64,000 nt of DNA from Bosea sp. NBC_00550 (GCF_026020075.1 NZ_CP102772.1:3074501-3138500), one strand, 5' to 3'; counted from the first letter of the stretch, positions 31,099 through 41,354 are shown. Numbers and translations are program-made. The notes: generated by a model from the sequence alone, not told the origin.

Positions 31099-32097
31099 CT
31101 ATGGAAGCAGCTCGAACTCCAGCAGCAGCGTCCGCTGCAGGAACGAGAAATTGTCGTCCGAGATCAGCGTCAGCACCGTGCGCCCGCTCTCCAGATGGAC
31201 CGACAGCCCCTCCATATTGTCGATCTCGTAGCCGAGATCGGCCTCGATCAGGCGGGGGTCGTCGAGGAGCGCGCCGGGCCGGATGTCCCGCCCGGCGATT
31301 CGGCGGATGCGCATGCCGACACCACGCAAGGGCTGATACCAGCGTTCCAGCAGCAGCATGTCGCCGGACGGCAGGAAGGCGAGATCGGTGATGTCGTAGC
31401 CGTCATGCCGGGCGACCTGGAACAGACCCGGCTGGGGGCCGCCGAGAAGGACGCCGAGCGTCGGCTCGTCCTCCTTGCCAGATCGCTCGGCAATCGCGAC
31501 GAGCGCGCCCTTGAGCGGTCCATACGGCACGACGCCGATCGCCTCCAGCCCGCGATTGCGCGGCAGGCGCTTGACCTCGGGCGGCACCGGCACCGAACGC
31601 GCGCGGGCCTCGACACCCTGCCCGGCCCAGTCGAAACGCACGATCTCATGCCGGCGCTCGATGCCGACATAGGCGACGCCGTCGGCAATGCACAGGCTTT
31701 CCGTATCGTAGAGACCCGAGCGCGAGAGCGGCCGCCCGGATGCGCCGAGGATGGCCGCCATTTCGGCATCGTCCAGCCCGGCGAGCTTGCCTGCCTGCGA
31801 GGTGATTCTCGCCGTCAGCCAGTAGCCGCGATCGCTCACTGCGACGAGATCGCGCCCGTCGTTGAGCCGCGCCAGGCCCGAGAAACCGCCGAAGCGCGGA
31901 TGGCCGGATGACAGGACGAGCCCGCTGCGGAACTGCAGCGCACCGAACCGGCGCCGATCCGGATTGCGTGGCTCGAAGGCCGTGATGGCCCGCACGGAGA
32001 CCCCGACCGGAAAGCGTGTCTGCTCGACGCCCTCAACGGCGCCCGGCACTGCGCACGCGCCGAGGCCTGCGAGCGCGGCACGACGCGTGAGGCGCAT
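31099..32097 (-). CDS. Esterase-like-activity-of-phytase family protein
   Basis: 332 residues with a Tat-like signal ([20 protein letters not shown]; the Cys could be lipidated). The body matches the phytase-like beta-propeller family (PF13449): GFSGLARLNDGRDLVAVSDR, DTESLCIADGVAYVGIERRH, EAIGVVPYGPLKGALVAIAE, YQPLRGVGMRIRRI, DNMEGLSVH. Extracytoplasmic; enzymatic activity is unproven for most members. Its ATG overlaps the cobT stop by one base, so it is the last gene of the cobT operon. Confidence 0.8.
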   Translation of the reverse strand: MRLTRRAALAGLGACAVPGAVEGVEQTRFPVGVSVRAITAFEPRNPDRRRFGALQFRSGLVLSSGHPRFGGFSGLARLNDGRDLVAVSDRGYWLTARITSQAGKLAGLDDAEMAAILGASGRPLSRSGLYDTESLCIADGVAYVGIERRHEIVRFDWAGQGVEARARSVPVPPEVKRLPRNRGLEAIGVVPYGPLKGALVAIAERSGKEDEPTLGVLLGGPQPGLFQVARHDGYDITDLAFLPSGDMLLLERWYQPLRGVGMRIRRIAGRDIRPGALLDDPRLIEADLGYEIDNMEGLSVHLESGRTVLTLISDDNFSFLQRTLLLEFELLP

Positions 32098-33992
32098 CAG
32101 TGCAGGCGGCGCGAGGTGGAACCGGAGCCCGTGGGCCCGTCCTCTTCGAACAGCTCAGCGAGCTTCTCGGTCATCACGCCACCCAGTTCCTCGGCATCGA
32201 CGATGGTGACGGCGCGGCGATAATAGCGCGTCACGTCGTGGCCGATGCCGATGGCGATGAGCTCGACCGGCGAGCGTGTCTCGATCTCGGCGATGATGTG
32301 CCGCAGATGCCGCTCCAGATAATTGCCGGCATTCACAGACAGCGTCGAATCGTCGACCGGCGCGCCGTCCGAGATCACCATCAGGATCTTGCGCTGCTCG
32401 GGCCGCCCGAGCAGGCGCTTATGCGCCCAATCCAGCGCCTCGCCGTCGATGTTTTCCTTGAGCAGCCCCTCGCGCATCATCAGCCCGAGATTCTTGCGCG
32501 CGCGCCGCCAGGGCGCGTCGGCGGCCTTGTAGATGATGTGTCGGAGGTCGTTCAGGCGGCCGGGATTGGCCGGCTTGCCCGATTGCAGCCAGGCCTCGCG
32601 CGAGAGCCCGCCCTTCCAGGCGCGGGTGGTGAAGCCGAGCAGCTCGACCTTGACGCCGCAGCGCTCCAGCGTCCGGGCCAGAATGTCGGCGCAGGTCGCG
32701 GCCACCGTGATCGGCCGGCCGCGCATCGAGCCGGAATTGTCGATCAGCAGCGTCACAACCGTATCGCGGAAATTGACGTCGGATTCCTGTCGGAAGGAGA
32801 GCGGCTGGAACGGGTCGATGATAATGCGCGGCAGGCGGGCCGGATCGAGCGCGCCCTCCTCCAGGTCGAACTGCCAGGAGCGGTTCTGCTGCGCCATCAG
32901 GCGGCGCTGCAGCCGGTTGGCGAGGCGCGCGACGACGCCCTGCAGATGCGCGAGCTGCTTGTCGAGATAGGCACGTAAGCGCGTCAGTTCCTCGGCGTCG
33001 CAGAGTTCCTCGGCCGTGACGATCTCGTCGAACTTGACCGTATAGGCCTTGTAGTCGGTCTGCGGACGCTCGTTGCCGCGGCTCTCGCGCGGGCGCGGTG
33101 CCTCCCCGGCCTCCTCGGATTCGGAGCTGTCATCCTCCTCGTCCCAGTCGCCGGCCGGCGCATCGCTCGCCTCGGAAGCGCCCTCCTGCAATTCCTCGGT
33201 CGCATCCTCGCTGACCTCGACCTCGGAGCGATCAGCGCCGCTCTCCTGCTCGGATTCGCCTTCCTGCTGCTGCTGGTCCTCGGAGGACTGGTCCTGATTG
33301 TCCTCGTCCTCCTCGGACTCGTCGCCCTGCGCGGTCTGGTCGGCCATGTCGAGCGCCGCCAGCATGTCGCGCACCGTGCGGGCGAAGCCGCGCTGATCCT
33401 CGACCGTCTTCGCGAGCCGGTCGAGATCGCTGCCGGCCTTGGCCTCGATCTGCTCGCGCCAGAGCTCGACGATCTTCTCCGCCGCCTTCGGCGGCTTCAG
33501 TCCGGTCAGGCGCTCGCGCACCATCAGTGCCAGCGCGTCCTCGAGCGGCGCATCGGCCCGGTCAGTGATCTCCTCGTAGCGCCCGCCGCGATGATAGCGG
33601 TCCTCCAGCATCGCGGTGATGTTACCGGCCATGCCGGACATCCGCCGCGCACCGATCGATTCGACGCGCGCCTGCTCGACGGCATCGAAGACCGCGCGGG
33701 CAGCATCGCCCTCGGGCGCGGCGCGCCGGTGGATCGCGACGTCATGGCAGGCGAGGCGGAGCGCCATCGAATCGGCATGGCCGCGCAGGATCGAGACGTC
33801 GGCTGGCGTGAGCTTGCGCGGCGGCTCGGGCAGGCGCGCCCGCTCGCCGACCAGCGACGGCTTGTCGGCAGCGAAGACGATTTCCATCTCCGGCTTGCGT
33901 GCGATCGCCTTCATGGCGCCCGAGATCGCCCGCTTCAGCGGCTCGGCCGGGGCTTCCTTCGGCGTTCCGGGCTTGCGGTTCGAGATGCTCAT
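32097..33992 (-). CDS. cobT: Cobaltochelatase subunit CobT
   Basis: 631 residues. N-terminal helical part, a long acidic Glu/Ser/Gln-rich linker (about 220-330), and a C-terminal VWA domain with the MIDAS motif [11 protein letters not shown] (about residue 412). This is the standard CobT layout. With CobS (AAA+) and CobN it inserts cobalt into hydrogenobyrinic acid a,c-diamide in aerobic B12 synthesis. The start at 33992 overlaps the preceding GNAT stop (ATGA). cobS lies two genes upstream. Confidence 0.95.
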   Translation of the reverse strand: MSISNRKPGTPKEAPAEPLKRAISGAMKAIARKPEMEIVFAADKPSLVGERARLPEPPRKLTPADVSILRGHADSMALRLACHDVAIHRRAAPEGDAARAVFDAVEQARVESIGARRMSGMAGNITAMLEDRYHRGGRYEEITDRADAPLEDALALMVRERLTGLKPPKAAEKIVELWREQIEAKAGSDLDRLAKTVEDQRGFARTVRDMLAALDMADQTAQGDESEEDEDNQDQSSEDQQQQEGESEQESGADRSEVEVSEDATEELQEGASEASDAPAGDWDEEDDSSESEEAGEAPRPRESRGNERPQTDYKAYTVKFDEIVTAEELCDAEELTRLRAYLDKQLAHLQGVVARLANRLQRRLMAQQNRSWQFDLEEGALDPARLPRIIIDPFQPLSFRQESDVNFRDTVVTLLIDNSGSMRGRPITVAATCADILARTLERCGVKVELLGFTTRAWKGGLSREAWLQSGKPANPGRLNDLRHIIYKAADAPWRRARKNLGLMMREGLLKENIDGEALDWAHKRLLGRPEQRKILMVISDGAPVDDSTLSVNAGNYLERHLRHIIAEIETRSPVELIAIGIGHDVTRYYRRAVTIVDAEELGGVMTEKLAELFEEDGPTGSGSTSRRLH

Positions 33993-34405
33993 AGCGCCTT
34001 CGTGAAGTGATGCAGCGTTTGACCCGCCACCGGATAGTTCTCCATCCGGCCGCATTCGCGATAGCCGAGCCTCGGATAGAATCCCGGGGCCTGGATGCTC
34101 ATCGTCCCGAGAAAGACACCTTTGGCGCCGTGCTCGCGAGCCTCGTCTTCAGCCCGCGCGACCAGCGCCTCGCCCAATCCCGCGCCGCGATGGGCCTCGT
34201 CGATCCAGAGCAGATCGACATAGAGCCATTCCCATTTAAGCTCCCCGACAAGGCCACCGACGATATCGCCGTTCTCGTCGCGCAGGCTGATGGCCAGCGG
34301 CCTGGTGTTTCGGGGACCGACCTTCGACTGGTTATGCGCGCTCAACCCGCGCACGACGGCGGCGCGCGTCTCGGCTTGCTCGGGCTCGACCGTAACCGCG
34401 ACCAT
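33989..34405 (-). CDS. GNAT N-acetyltransferase
   Basis: 138 residues: [20 protein letters not shown] is motif [21 protein letters not shown] is motif B. Family-typical length. It sits inside the cobS-cobT operon between the GFA gene and cobT. No substrate can be assigned. Confidence 0.85.
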   Translation of the reverse strand: MVAVTVEPEQAETRAAVVRGLSAHNQSKVGPRNTRPLAISLRDENGDIVGGLVGELKWEWLYVDLLWIDEAHRGAGLGEALVARAEDEAREHGAKGVFLGTMSIQAPGFYPRLGYRECGRMENYPVAGQTLHHFTKAL

Positions 34406-34413
34406 CGCTCCCC

Positions 34414-34764
34414 CTAGCGCGAGCGCCCGTCGTACTGCGTCGGCGAGAGATCGCCCGGCTCGACGCCAACGAGGCAGCGCACATTGACCGCGACCATCGG
34501 CGTGCCGTCGGGTCCGGTCGCCTTGGCGAAGGATTCGATGCCGCAGGTCTCGCAGAACAGGTGCTGGATCTTCTGCGTGTTGAAGCGGTACTCGGTCAGC
34601 GCATCCTCGCCCTTGGTGAGGGTGAAGACGCTGGCCGGCGAGAAGGCGAGAATCGAGCCGCGGCGCTGGCAGTAGGAACAGTTGCAGGTGATCGTCTGCC
34701 CGAGATCGGCCTCGACCTCATAGGCAACACGTCCGCAATGGCAGCTGCCCTGATACTGCGCCAT
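34414..34764 (-). CDS. GFA-family zinc protein
   Basis: 116 residues with the zinc motifs of the glutathione-dependent formaldehyde-activating (CENP-V) family: SCHCGRVAYEV, CNCSYCQRRG, FCETCGIESF. Expected length. Most members bind zinc and small thiols; activity on S-hydroxymethyl-glutathione is shown only for a few. In the cobS-cobT operon, 15 bases after cobS. Confidence 0.88.
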   Translation of the reverse strand: MAQYQGSCHCGRVAYEVEADLGQTITCNCSYCQRRGSILAFSPASVFTLTKGEDALTEYRFNTQKIQHLFCETCGIESFAKATGPDGTPMVAVNVRCLVGVEPGDLSPTQYDGRSR

Positions 34765-34779
34765 GGCTCGTTTCCTCCG

Positions 34780-35766
34780 TTAGCTCAGCACCACGTTCGC
34801 GGCGCTCTCCGGCAGTTCCTTGCCGAAGGAGCGCTGGTAGAACTCGGCCACCAGTGTGCGCTCCATCTCGTCGCATTTGTTGAGGAACGTCACCCGGAAG
34901 GCGAAGCCGATATCGCCGAAGATGGCGGCATTCTCGGCCCAGGTGATGACCGTACGCGGGCTCATCACGGTCGAGAGATCGCCGTTCATGAAGGCGTTGC
35001 GGGTGAGATCGGCGACGCGGACCATCTTGTTGACGATGTCCTTGCCATCAGGCGTCTTCTGGTAGTGCTTCGACTTCGCCAGGACGATCGCGACCTCGTT
35101 GTCATGCGGCAGATAGTTCAGCGTCGTCACGATCGACCAGCGGTCCATCTGGCCCTGGTTGATCTGCTGCGTGCCGTGATAGAGGCCCGAGGTGTCGCCG
35201 AGGCCGACCGTATTGGCGGTGGCGAACATGCGGAAGGCGGGGTGCGGGCGAATGACGCGCTTCTGGTCGAGCAGCGTCAGCTTGCCGGACTGCTCCAGCA
35301 CGCGCTGGATCACGAACATCACGTCCGGACGGCCCGCGTCGTATTCGTCGAAGACAAGCGCGATGTTGTTCTGCAGGGCCCAGGGCAGGATGCCATCCTG
35401 GAATTCCGTGACCTGCTTGCCTTCCTTCAGCACGATCGCGTCCTTGCCGACGAGGTCGAGCCGCGAGACGTGGCTGTCGAGGTTGACGCGCACGCAGGGC
35501 CAGTTCAGCCGCGCGGCGACCTGCTCGATATGGGTCGACTTGCCGGTGCCGTGATAGCCCGAGATCATGACGCGTCGGTTATGCGCGAAGCCGGCGAGGA
35601 TCGCGATCGTGGTGTCGCGGTCGAAACGGTAATCCGGGTCGAAATCGGGGACATGCGGATCGGCTGCCGAATAGGCGGGCACCTCGAGGTCCGTGTCGAT
35701 CCCGAAAGTCTGCCGAACCGACAGCTTCATGTCGGGCAATCCGGGCGCGGTCGTCGTCGTCATCAT
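34780..35766 (-). CDS. cobS: Cobaltochelatase subunit CobS
   Basis: 328 residues. AAA+ MoxR-like ATPase with Walker [10 protein letters not shown] (about residue 70) and Walker [10 protein letters not shown] (about 140), plus [20 protein letters not shown] and [12 protein letters not shown], all characteristic of CobS. It works with CobT as the ATPase module of cobalt chelatase. First gene of the operon; no B12 riboswitch-like element is evident in the 165 bases upstream. Confidence 0.95.
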   Translation of the reverse strand: MMTTTTAPGLPDMKLSVRQTFGIDTDLEVPAYSAADPHVPDFDPDYRFDRDTTIAILAGFAHNRRVMISGYHGTGKSTHIEQVAARLNWPCVRVNLDSHVSRLDLVGKDAIVLKEGKQVTEFQDGILPWALQNNIALVFDEYDAGRPDVMFVIQRVLEQSGKLTLLDQKRVIRPHPAFRMFATANTVGLGDTSGLYHGTQQINQGQMDRWSIVTTLNYLPHDNEVAIVLAKSKHYQKTPDGKDIVNKMVRVADLTRNAFMNGDLSTVMSPRTVITWAENAAIFGDIGFAFRVTFLNKCDEMERTLVAEFYQRSFGKELPESAANVVLS

Positions 35767-35931
35767 CTTGTCTCCGGGCGCAGGGCCGTGGCCGGTTTAT
35801 CGCCGGTTACCCAGTGCCGACCGAGGAGGGAGGCGGATCATCCCTCATTAGAGCGAAAGACTGGAAGCGGCAATTCGCAAAGCTGCATCCCGGCCCTCGC
35901 AAAGGGCATGCCGGCTCACTGCCCCGCTGCT

Positions 35932-37077
35932 TCAAACGCGCTGCGCCAGAAGCTGTTTCACGATTGCGGCCGCATTGCGCGCTCCATCCAGTGCAAGGCC
36001 GATTGCCGGCGGCACGGCGCCGATGCCGGCTTCGACCGCCACCGCCAGATCATCCGGCGTCAGGGCCCCTTCCCCCGAAAGGCGCAGACGGCGTGCAAGC
36101 CCGGCCTTTTCCATTGCCGCGGCCCGGATGGCCTGCTCCGTCTCCCCGCCGGCATCGAACGGCACCACGATCGCAGGGCGACGCGCGGCGACGAGATCAA
36201 GCACCGTATTGTAGCCAGCCTGACTGATCGAAATCGCACAGCCGGCGAGAAGAGCCGGAAAATCGGGCCTCACCCGCTCGATCACGACATGGGCCGGCGC
36301 CTCCGCCCGAAGCCGGCCGAAGACATCCTCACTCACCGCTCGTCCGACCAGGATTCGCCAGCGCCGCTGCGGCGAACCGAGCCTGGCCGCCGCGATGGCC
36401 AGTTCGAACAAGGGCACGGCCGCCGCGGAGCCCCCGCCCGATACCAGCACTTCGCCGTTCCCGATCGGCGCGGCGACGGCCGGCGCCTCCGCCATGTAGC
36501 CGGTGTAGAGCAGTTTGGCCGCCAGCCTTGCATCGACCGGCCATGACCGATCGAGCGGCAGGAAATCCGCATCGCCATGGATCAGCACGGCATCGAACAG
36601 CGCGGCGAGCCGCTGCTGCGCCTCCGCGATACGGTCGGGGCGCGGCGTCACCAGCACATCCCGGACGGAGGACAGCACGAGCGCCTTCGGATTGGCCGCT
36701 CGCGCCGCGGCGATCAGGGCGAGGAACTCTGCGGCCAATTGTCGGCGGCCGAACGGAAAATGCTCGGTGATCACGACATCGGGCCGCAGCCCGGCCGCCA
36801 CCGCCTTCAGAAGCGCGATGCGTTCCGCCCCACGCTCCGGTGCGACCGGCTGACCCGCCTCGTCGAGCAGCGTGCGGAAGTCGACACCCTCCGTCCGCAC
36901 CGGAGGCAACTGCACGAAAGCGAAGGGCTCCCGCTCCATCGCCCGCAGCGGCATGCCGCCACTGGCGAGCGTGACCGCGAACCCCTCTCCGGCCAGCGCC
37001 CGCGCCAGATTGGCCGCGCGCACCAGATGGCCCGAGCCGAGCAGATGCGTCACCGCGATGAGAATTGTAGCGCTCAC
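35932..37077 (-). CDS. MurG-like glycosyltransferase (GT28-type fold)
   Basis: 381 residues. The N-terminal loop LLGSGHLVRAANLARAL is the GxGH donor/acceptor loop. The C-terminal ISQAGYNTVLDLVAARRPAI with VVPFDAGGETEQAIRAAAME is the UDP-sugar-binding half of MurG-like enzymes. The 53445 gene belongs to the same group. Its start overlaps the end of the GT4 gene upstream. Probably acts on a cell-surface glycan. Confidence 0.8.
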   Translation of the reverse strand: MSATILIAVTHLLGSGHLVRAANLARALAGEGFAVTLASGGMPLRAMEREPFAFVQLPPVRTEGVDFRTLLDEAGQPVAPERGAERIALLKAVAAGLRPDVVITEHFPFGRRQLAAEFLALIAAARAANPKALVLSSVRDVLVTPRPDRIAEAQQRLAALFDAVLIHGDADFLPLDRSWPVDARLAAKLLYTGYMAEAPAVAAPIGNGEVLVSGGGSAAAVPLFELAIAAARLGSPQRRWRILVGRAVSEDVFGRLRAEAPAHVVIERVRPDFPALLAGCAISISQAGYNTVLDLVAARRPAIVVPFDAGGETEQAIRAAAMEKAGLARRLRLSGEGALTPDDLAVAVEAGIGAVPPAIGLALDGARNAAAIVKQLLAQRV

Positions 37078-38324
37078 CGCGATTCGCCAGCCGAAGCGCG
37101 CAGCCGGGCGGCGATCCTGTCGAGGCCCGCCGCCGCAGAGAAGGAGCCGGTCAGGCGCGCAAAGGCCCCGTTCCCCAGCACCGCGCGCCGCTGCGGCGAG
37201 CCGGCCAGCTCCATAAGCGCTCCGGCCAGCCCGTCGATATCGCCGGGCGGCACCAGAAGCCCCTCGATACCCGGCCGGACGAACTCCGGGATGCCGGCGA
37301 AATCGGTCGCGATTATCGGCAAGCCCTGGCTCGCCGCCTCCATCACGACATTGGGCAGGCCGTCGCGATCGCCATCCCCCGCCTGCTTCGAGGGCAGGAC
37401 GAAGAGATCGGCGTCGCGCAGCGCGGCGATGACCTCGTCCTGCGCCTTGGCACCTGCCCAGACGATCCTGTCGGCGACGCCGAGCGAGCGCGCCCTTTCC
37501 TGCAGCGCCTTCAGCATCTCGCCACCGCCGATATGGGTCAGCCGCCAGTGCAGCGGGCCGGGAAGCCGCGACAGCGCCTCGAGCAGATCGTCGAAGCCCT
37601 TCTTCGCCACGGCCCGCCCTATCGTAACGAAGCGCACCGGATCGGCCGGATCGGAACCATCGCGCGGGGATCGCGGTCCCGGCGCCGGAAAGCGCGCGAT
37701 GTCGAGGCCGTGATAGACGAGCGCGACCTTGTCCGGCTGGTCGGAGAGCCGCTTCAGCTCGCGGAAGCCGTCTTGCGTGCAGGTCACGCCCCAGGCGGCG
37801 TTCGCGATCTTCTCGCGCTTCTCCCAGTCCGGCGTCGTCCAGATATCCTTGGCATGGGCGGAGAAGGACCAGCCCAGACCGCGCAGCAGCGCGGCATAGC
37901 GGATCACCGAGGCCGGCGTGTGCAGATAATGCACATGCAGATGCCGGATATCCGGTGGTAGCTCGCGCGCCATCACGCAGGCTTGGCCGAAGCGGCGCAG
38001 GCGATTGCGCGTCCTGTCGCGCGCGAGATCGCGCAGGAAGGCCGGCAACAACCGCAGGAAGCCAGGACGCGAGACGGCATTGAGAATGCCGCGCGCCACG
38101 CGCCCCGGCTCTTCATGCAGATACTCCGGCAGATAGCGCACCGGAGCGGCGATCTGGCCGTGCATCAGATGCTTGGCGGCGTCTGTCGGATGCCGCAGCG
38201 ACCAGATCTCGAAGGCGAGGCCGCGCTGCTGCAGCCCGAGCAATTCCTGCGCGATGAACGTTTCGGAGAGCCGGGGATAGCCCTTCATCGCCACCGCGAC
38301 ACGCGGTACAGCGCCCGTGCTCAT
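37074..38324 (-). CDS. GT4-family glycosyltransferase
   Basis: 416 residues. GT-B fold: KGYPRLSETFIAQELLGLQQ at the N-terminus, HLHVHYLHTPASV, VYHGLDIARF, and the C-terminal E-x7-E site in VMEAASQGLPIIATDFAGIP. The SETFI start is common in exopolysaccharide and capsule transferases that use nucleotide sugars. Overlaps both neighbours by 4 bases, giving a three-gene operon with a methyltransferase-like gene. Confidence 0.85.
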   Translation of the reverse strand: MSTGAVPRVAVAMKGYPRLSETFIAQELLGLQQRGLAFEIWSLRHPTDAAKHLMHGQIAAPVRYLPEYLHEEPGRVARGILNAVSRPGFLRLLPAFLRDLARDRTRNRLRRFGQACVMARELPPDIRHLHVHYLHTPASVIRYAALLRGLGWSFSAHAKDIWTTPDWEKREKIANAAWGVTCTQDGFRELKRLSDQPDKVALVYHGLDIARFPAPGPRSPRDGSDPADPVRFVTIGRAVAKKGFDDLLEALSRLPGPLHWRLTHIGGGEMLKALQERARSLGVADRIVWAGAKAQDEVIAALRDADLFVLPSKQAGDGDRDGLPNVVMEAASQGLPIIATDFAGIPEFVRPGIEGLLVPPGDIDGLAGALMELAGSPQRRAVLGNGAFARLTGSFSAAAGLDRIAARLRASAGESR

Positions 38325-39052
38325 CGCCGGCCGATCAGCATGAAACGCGTGTAGTTCTTCGTCGGCCGCGCCCCGGCGAACCAGATCTCCGCAAGCCCCG
38401 CCTGCTCGCGAAAGGCATCGAGCGAGGGCACGCAGCTACGGTGATCGGGCTCGCGATAATAGTCATTCGATTGCAGTACGAGCGGCAACCCGGCCGGCAG
38501 CGTCGCGACCCAGCCAGGCACATCCGCGAGATGCTCGCAGCTCGTATTGACGACGAGCCCCGGCGCCGGGGACTGCGCCCCGAAATCCATCGTCATCATG
38601 TCGGCCGTCACGGCCCGGAAGCGTCCGGAACCGACGTGCCGATGGTTCAGGGTCTTCGCCACCTCGGCACAGCTCGGATCGACATCGAGGCTCACCACCT
38701 GATCGATGGCGAGCCTGGGATCGTCGAGCAGCATCGCGCCGAGCACGCCATACCAGGCCCCGAGCACCCAGATCGGGCCGGCAGGCTTCGGATAATGCTC
38801 GGCCAGTGCTTCGACCAGCCATTGCTTCGACGCGATCTGCTTGTGATTGCAAGCGATCGAAAGATCGGGCGGCGCACCCTTGCCGTACAGGCGCGCGATA
38901 TCGGCGACGATGCGGTTGCCGGACAGCGCAGCCATACCGCGCAGCAGGTCGTGGAAGGCCTCGCAAGGCGGTTCGGGCTTCATGGTTCCGTCGTTGTCGG
39001 CAAAGCTCGGCGGGACCATAGGCAGCAGCTTCGGCAAAGGCCAGCCTCGCAT
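38321..39052 (-). CDS. Class I methyltransferase-like protein
   Basis: 243 residues. WVLGAWYGVLGAMLLDDPRL is a Rossmann glycine loop, SLDVDPSCAEVAKTLN the acidic ribose-binding region, VVNTSCEHLADVPGWVATLP the post-motif. The acceptor is unknown. It heads the operon with two glycosyltransferases, so glycan or lipid methylation is plausible. The N-terminus (first 23 residues) may be too long: a second ATG follows at codon 24. Confidence 0.65.
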   Translation of the reverse strand: MRGWPLPKLLPMVPPSFADNDGTMKPEPPCEAFHDLLRGMAALSGNRIVADIARLYGKGAPPDLSIACNHKQIASKQWLVEALAEHYPKPAGPIWVLGAWYGVLGAMLLDDPRLAIDQVVSLDVDPSCAEVAKTLNHRHVGSGRFRAVTADMMTMDFGAQSPAPGLVVNTSCEHLADVPGWVATLPAGLPLVLQSNDYYREPDHRSCVPSLDAFREQAGLAEIWFAGARPTKNYTRFMLIGRR

Positions 39053-39058
39053 ACCCGC

Positions 39059-40888
39059 TCAATCGCGCGGAGTTGCCTCCGGCTCGGTCGCCACTTCCGC
39101 CACCTCCACGGCCTCGGTCGCCTCATCCGCGGGCTTCGCAGCGGCCAGCATCGGCATCGCGGCGTTCGCAGCGTCATCGCGCTTGCGGCGCGCGACTTCA
39201 GGCGCGCTGGCGAAGCCATAGGCGGTGAGCGATTTCTCGCGTCCCTTGATCGCGATCTTGAGCGGCACCGTGCCGGCATAGCTGCGCCCGGTGGTCCGGA
39301 TCGTATCCTCCGAGACCACGACATCCGCCAGCACCCGCCGCGTGGCCGATTCGAGCTGGCTCGCGATCATCACCGTCTCGCCGACCGTGATCTCGCGCCG
39401 GCCGAGATTGTCGTTCTCGACCGCGCCTGTGATGGCATCGCCGGTGTGGATGCCGATGCCGATCCTGAGCGGCAGGGGCAGCGCCGCCCCGAACTCGCGG
39501 TTGAGCGCCTCAACAGCCCGCACGATGTCCGCCGCGGCATTGATCGCCGCCTGTGCGCCGCGCGCCTGCGATCCTTCCAGCCCGAACACCGCCATGAAGC
39601 CGTCGCCATAGAAAGCGTCGATGCGTCCGTCATGGGCTGTGATGGCCTGGCTCATCTCGTCGAAGAACCGGTTCAGCAGGCCGATGAGCTCGCGCGGCAA
39701 TTGCCGCTCCGAGAGCGCCGAGAAGGCCCTGAGATCGGCGACCACGACCGTCAGGCCGCGCTTGTTGATGGCGTCGTCGGGCTGCAGCGGCCGCGCCCCG
39801 GTGGCGTTCAGCCGAGATGCGAGCAGGATCTGCACCTGCAGATCGTCATGCGGCCTGATCTGGCAGGCGAGCCTGACGCCTTCAGGCGCAGAGATGCGCC
39901 GCAGCAGCCGGGCCTCGTTCATCCCCGGCGCAGGCAGCCTTTCGTTGCCGTCCATCACCAGCACGCGGCAGGTGGCGCAACGCGCCCGTCCGCCACAGAG
40001 CGCCGCATGCGGAATGCCGAAACGGCGGAACATCTCGAGCACCGTCGGCCCCGGCGCCAGCCGGCGCGTGCCATGGCCGACGAAGCGCACGGTGATCTGG
40101 CGCGTCGTCCGCACCCGGATCTCACGAATGCCGACGAACAGCACGAAGGCGCAGACCAGCCCGTAGAAGCCCCCCTTGCCCCACATCACGTCACGGTCGA
40201 ACATCATCCGCTGCGCGTCCGTGACGAATTCCGGCGGCAGCGCCATCCGCTCGGCCTCTCGCGCCGCGACCATGAATCCGATCAATGCGAGGATCGGTAT
40301 CAGGATCGAGACCAGCAGAAACGGATCACGCCAGTGGTGGTAGGCGTCGCGCGAGCGCAGCATGAAGTGGATGCCGATCATGCCGTGCGTCCAGACCAGC
40401 AGCAGCAGCAGCGACTGCAGCACGGCACGATCGGGCCAGAGCCGGCGCAGCACGGCGTGGTAGGTCTCATCGACACCGAAATAGATGCCCATCACGCGCG
40501 TGCTGATGATGTGGTCGACGAGCAGGAGCGGGATGGCGAGGCCGAGCGCGATCTGCAGCATCTCGCGCACCGGCATCTTGAAGGTGCGGCGCTGGACCAC
40601 GCGCAGCAGCGCGAAGAGCGGGTGGACCACGAGCGCACCGTAGAGCAGGACCGAGCCCAGCCACGAGTGCCACAGGCCGTAGCGCCAGTCCTGCACGCGC
40701 TCCATGGCCCCGACCCCGAGGATGCCCACGGCATGGTTCAGGAAATGCGTCGTCGCGAAGGCGAGCAGGATCAGGCCCGAAATCAGCCGGATGTCCCGGC
40801 TCCAGGACGAGACCTGGTCCATGCTTGCGCCCATGCCGCTCCGGGCCGTGCCCGTGCGCTGCGTACCGGCGGCTGTTGGCCGATTCAT
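39059..40888 (-). CDS. Cytochrome b-like / [2Fe-2S] / class III cyclase fusion protein
   Basis: 609 residues. About 30-260: six hydrophobic segments with intramembrane His (THFLNH, VVHPLF, VDHIIS, VWTHGMIGIH), like SDH-type cytochrome b. About 265-350: plant-type ferredoxin with CGGRARCATC and a later LACQ, four Cys. About 375-545: class III nucleotide cyclase fold with both metal Asp (VVADLRAF, YGDGFMAVFG). The residue before YGD that is Lys in active adenylate cyclases is Ala-Phe here (IDAFYGD), and the usual VN-x-AARLE reads VMIASQLE, so Lys, Asn and Arg are missing. It may be a redox-sensing protein with a weak or lost cyclase. Last gene after the CNB gene. Confidence 0.85.
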   Translation of the reverse strand: MNRPTAAGTQRTGTARSGMGASMDQVSSWSRDIRLISGLILLAFATTHFLNHAVGILGVGAMERVQDWRYGLWHSWLGSVLLYGALVVHPLFALLRVVQRRTFKMPVREMLQIALGLAIPLLLVDHIISTRVMGIYFGVDETYHAVLRRLWPDRAVLQSLLLLLVWTHGMIGIHFMLRSRDAYHHWRDPFLLVSILIPILALIGFMVAAREAERMALPPEFVTDAQRMMFDRDVMWGKGGFYGLVCAFVLFVGIREIRVRTTRQITVRFVGHGTRRLAPGPTVLEMFRRFGIPHAALCGGRARCATCRVLVMDGNERLPAPGMNEARLLRRISAPEGVRLACQIRPHDDLQVQILLASRLNATGARPLQPDDAINKRGLTVVVADLRAFSALSERQLPRELIGLLNRFFDEMSQAITAHDGRIDAFYGDGFMAVFGLEGSQARGAQAAINAAADIVRAVEALNREFGAALPLPLRIGIGIHTGDAITGAVENDNLGRREITVGETVMIASQLESATRRVLADVVVSEDTIRTTGRSYAGTVPLKIAIKGREKSLTAYGFASAPEVARRKRDDAANAAMPMLAAAKPADEATEAVEVAEVATEPEATPRD

Positions 40889-40904
40889 GCGACGCCCGAC
40901 CTCA

Positions 40905-41354
40905 TCAAACGGTTTCGTGCTCGCGGAGCAGCACGCTGGCGAGGCGATGGACGCGCTCGGCCAGGTCGCGACAGACCGCGAGGCTGAATTCCGGCACGGT
41001 GTGGAGCAGTTCGAAGAACAGATCCTTCGGAATCCTCAGCGCCAGAACCGGCGTCCGCGCACTGACCGTGCCGATGAAGGGCTGGCCGCTGAGCAGCGAC
41101 ACGTCGCCGGTGATGCTGCCGGCGTCCTTCTGGAACCGCCGCCCCTCGCCATCCTCGCGCGGCTGCGAGAATTCGACCTCGCCCTCGAGAATGACGTAGA
41201 CGCCGTCCAGCCGATCCTTCTGGCTGATCAGCGTCGCGCCCGCCTCGAAATGCAGTCTTTCGCCCATCAGCGCGACGAGCTTGAGCCGCGAAGCGGGCAT
41301 GTCGCGAAACAGCGGCAGGCCGCGCAGGCAGCTGAGATCGGTTTCCAGACTCAT
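40905..41354 (-). CDS. Cyclic-nucleotide-binding-fold protein
   Basis: 149 residues, one CNB domain and no DNA-binding domain. LISQKDRLDGVYVILEGEVE and ITGDVSLLSGQPFIGTVSAR cover the beta-barrel. The phosphate-binding cassette normally has GE-x-ALL...PRAAT; here it is TGDVSLL...PFIGT, so the Arg is absent and Glu is Asp. Ligand binding may be altered. The start at 41354 overlaps the ABC gene stop, and the fusion cyclase follows 16 bases later. Confidence 0.8.
   Translation of the reverse strand: MSLETDLSCLRGLPLFRDMPASRLKLVALMGERLHFEAGATLISQKDRLDGVYVILEGEVEFSQPREDGEGRRFQKDAGSITGDVSLLSGQPFIGTVSARTPVLALRIPKDLFFELLHTVPEFSLAVCRDLAERVHRLASVLLREHETV

Noticed and set aside
38441..40987. Very long plus-strand open frame opposite the methyltransferase and cyclase genes
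   Set aside because: High GC makes long antisense frames common. Composition is Arg/His-rich without domains, and the minus-strand genes have clear motifs.
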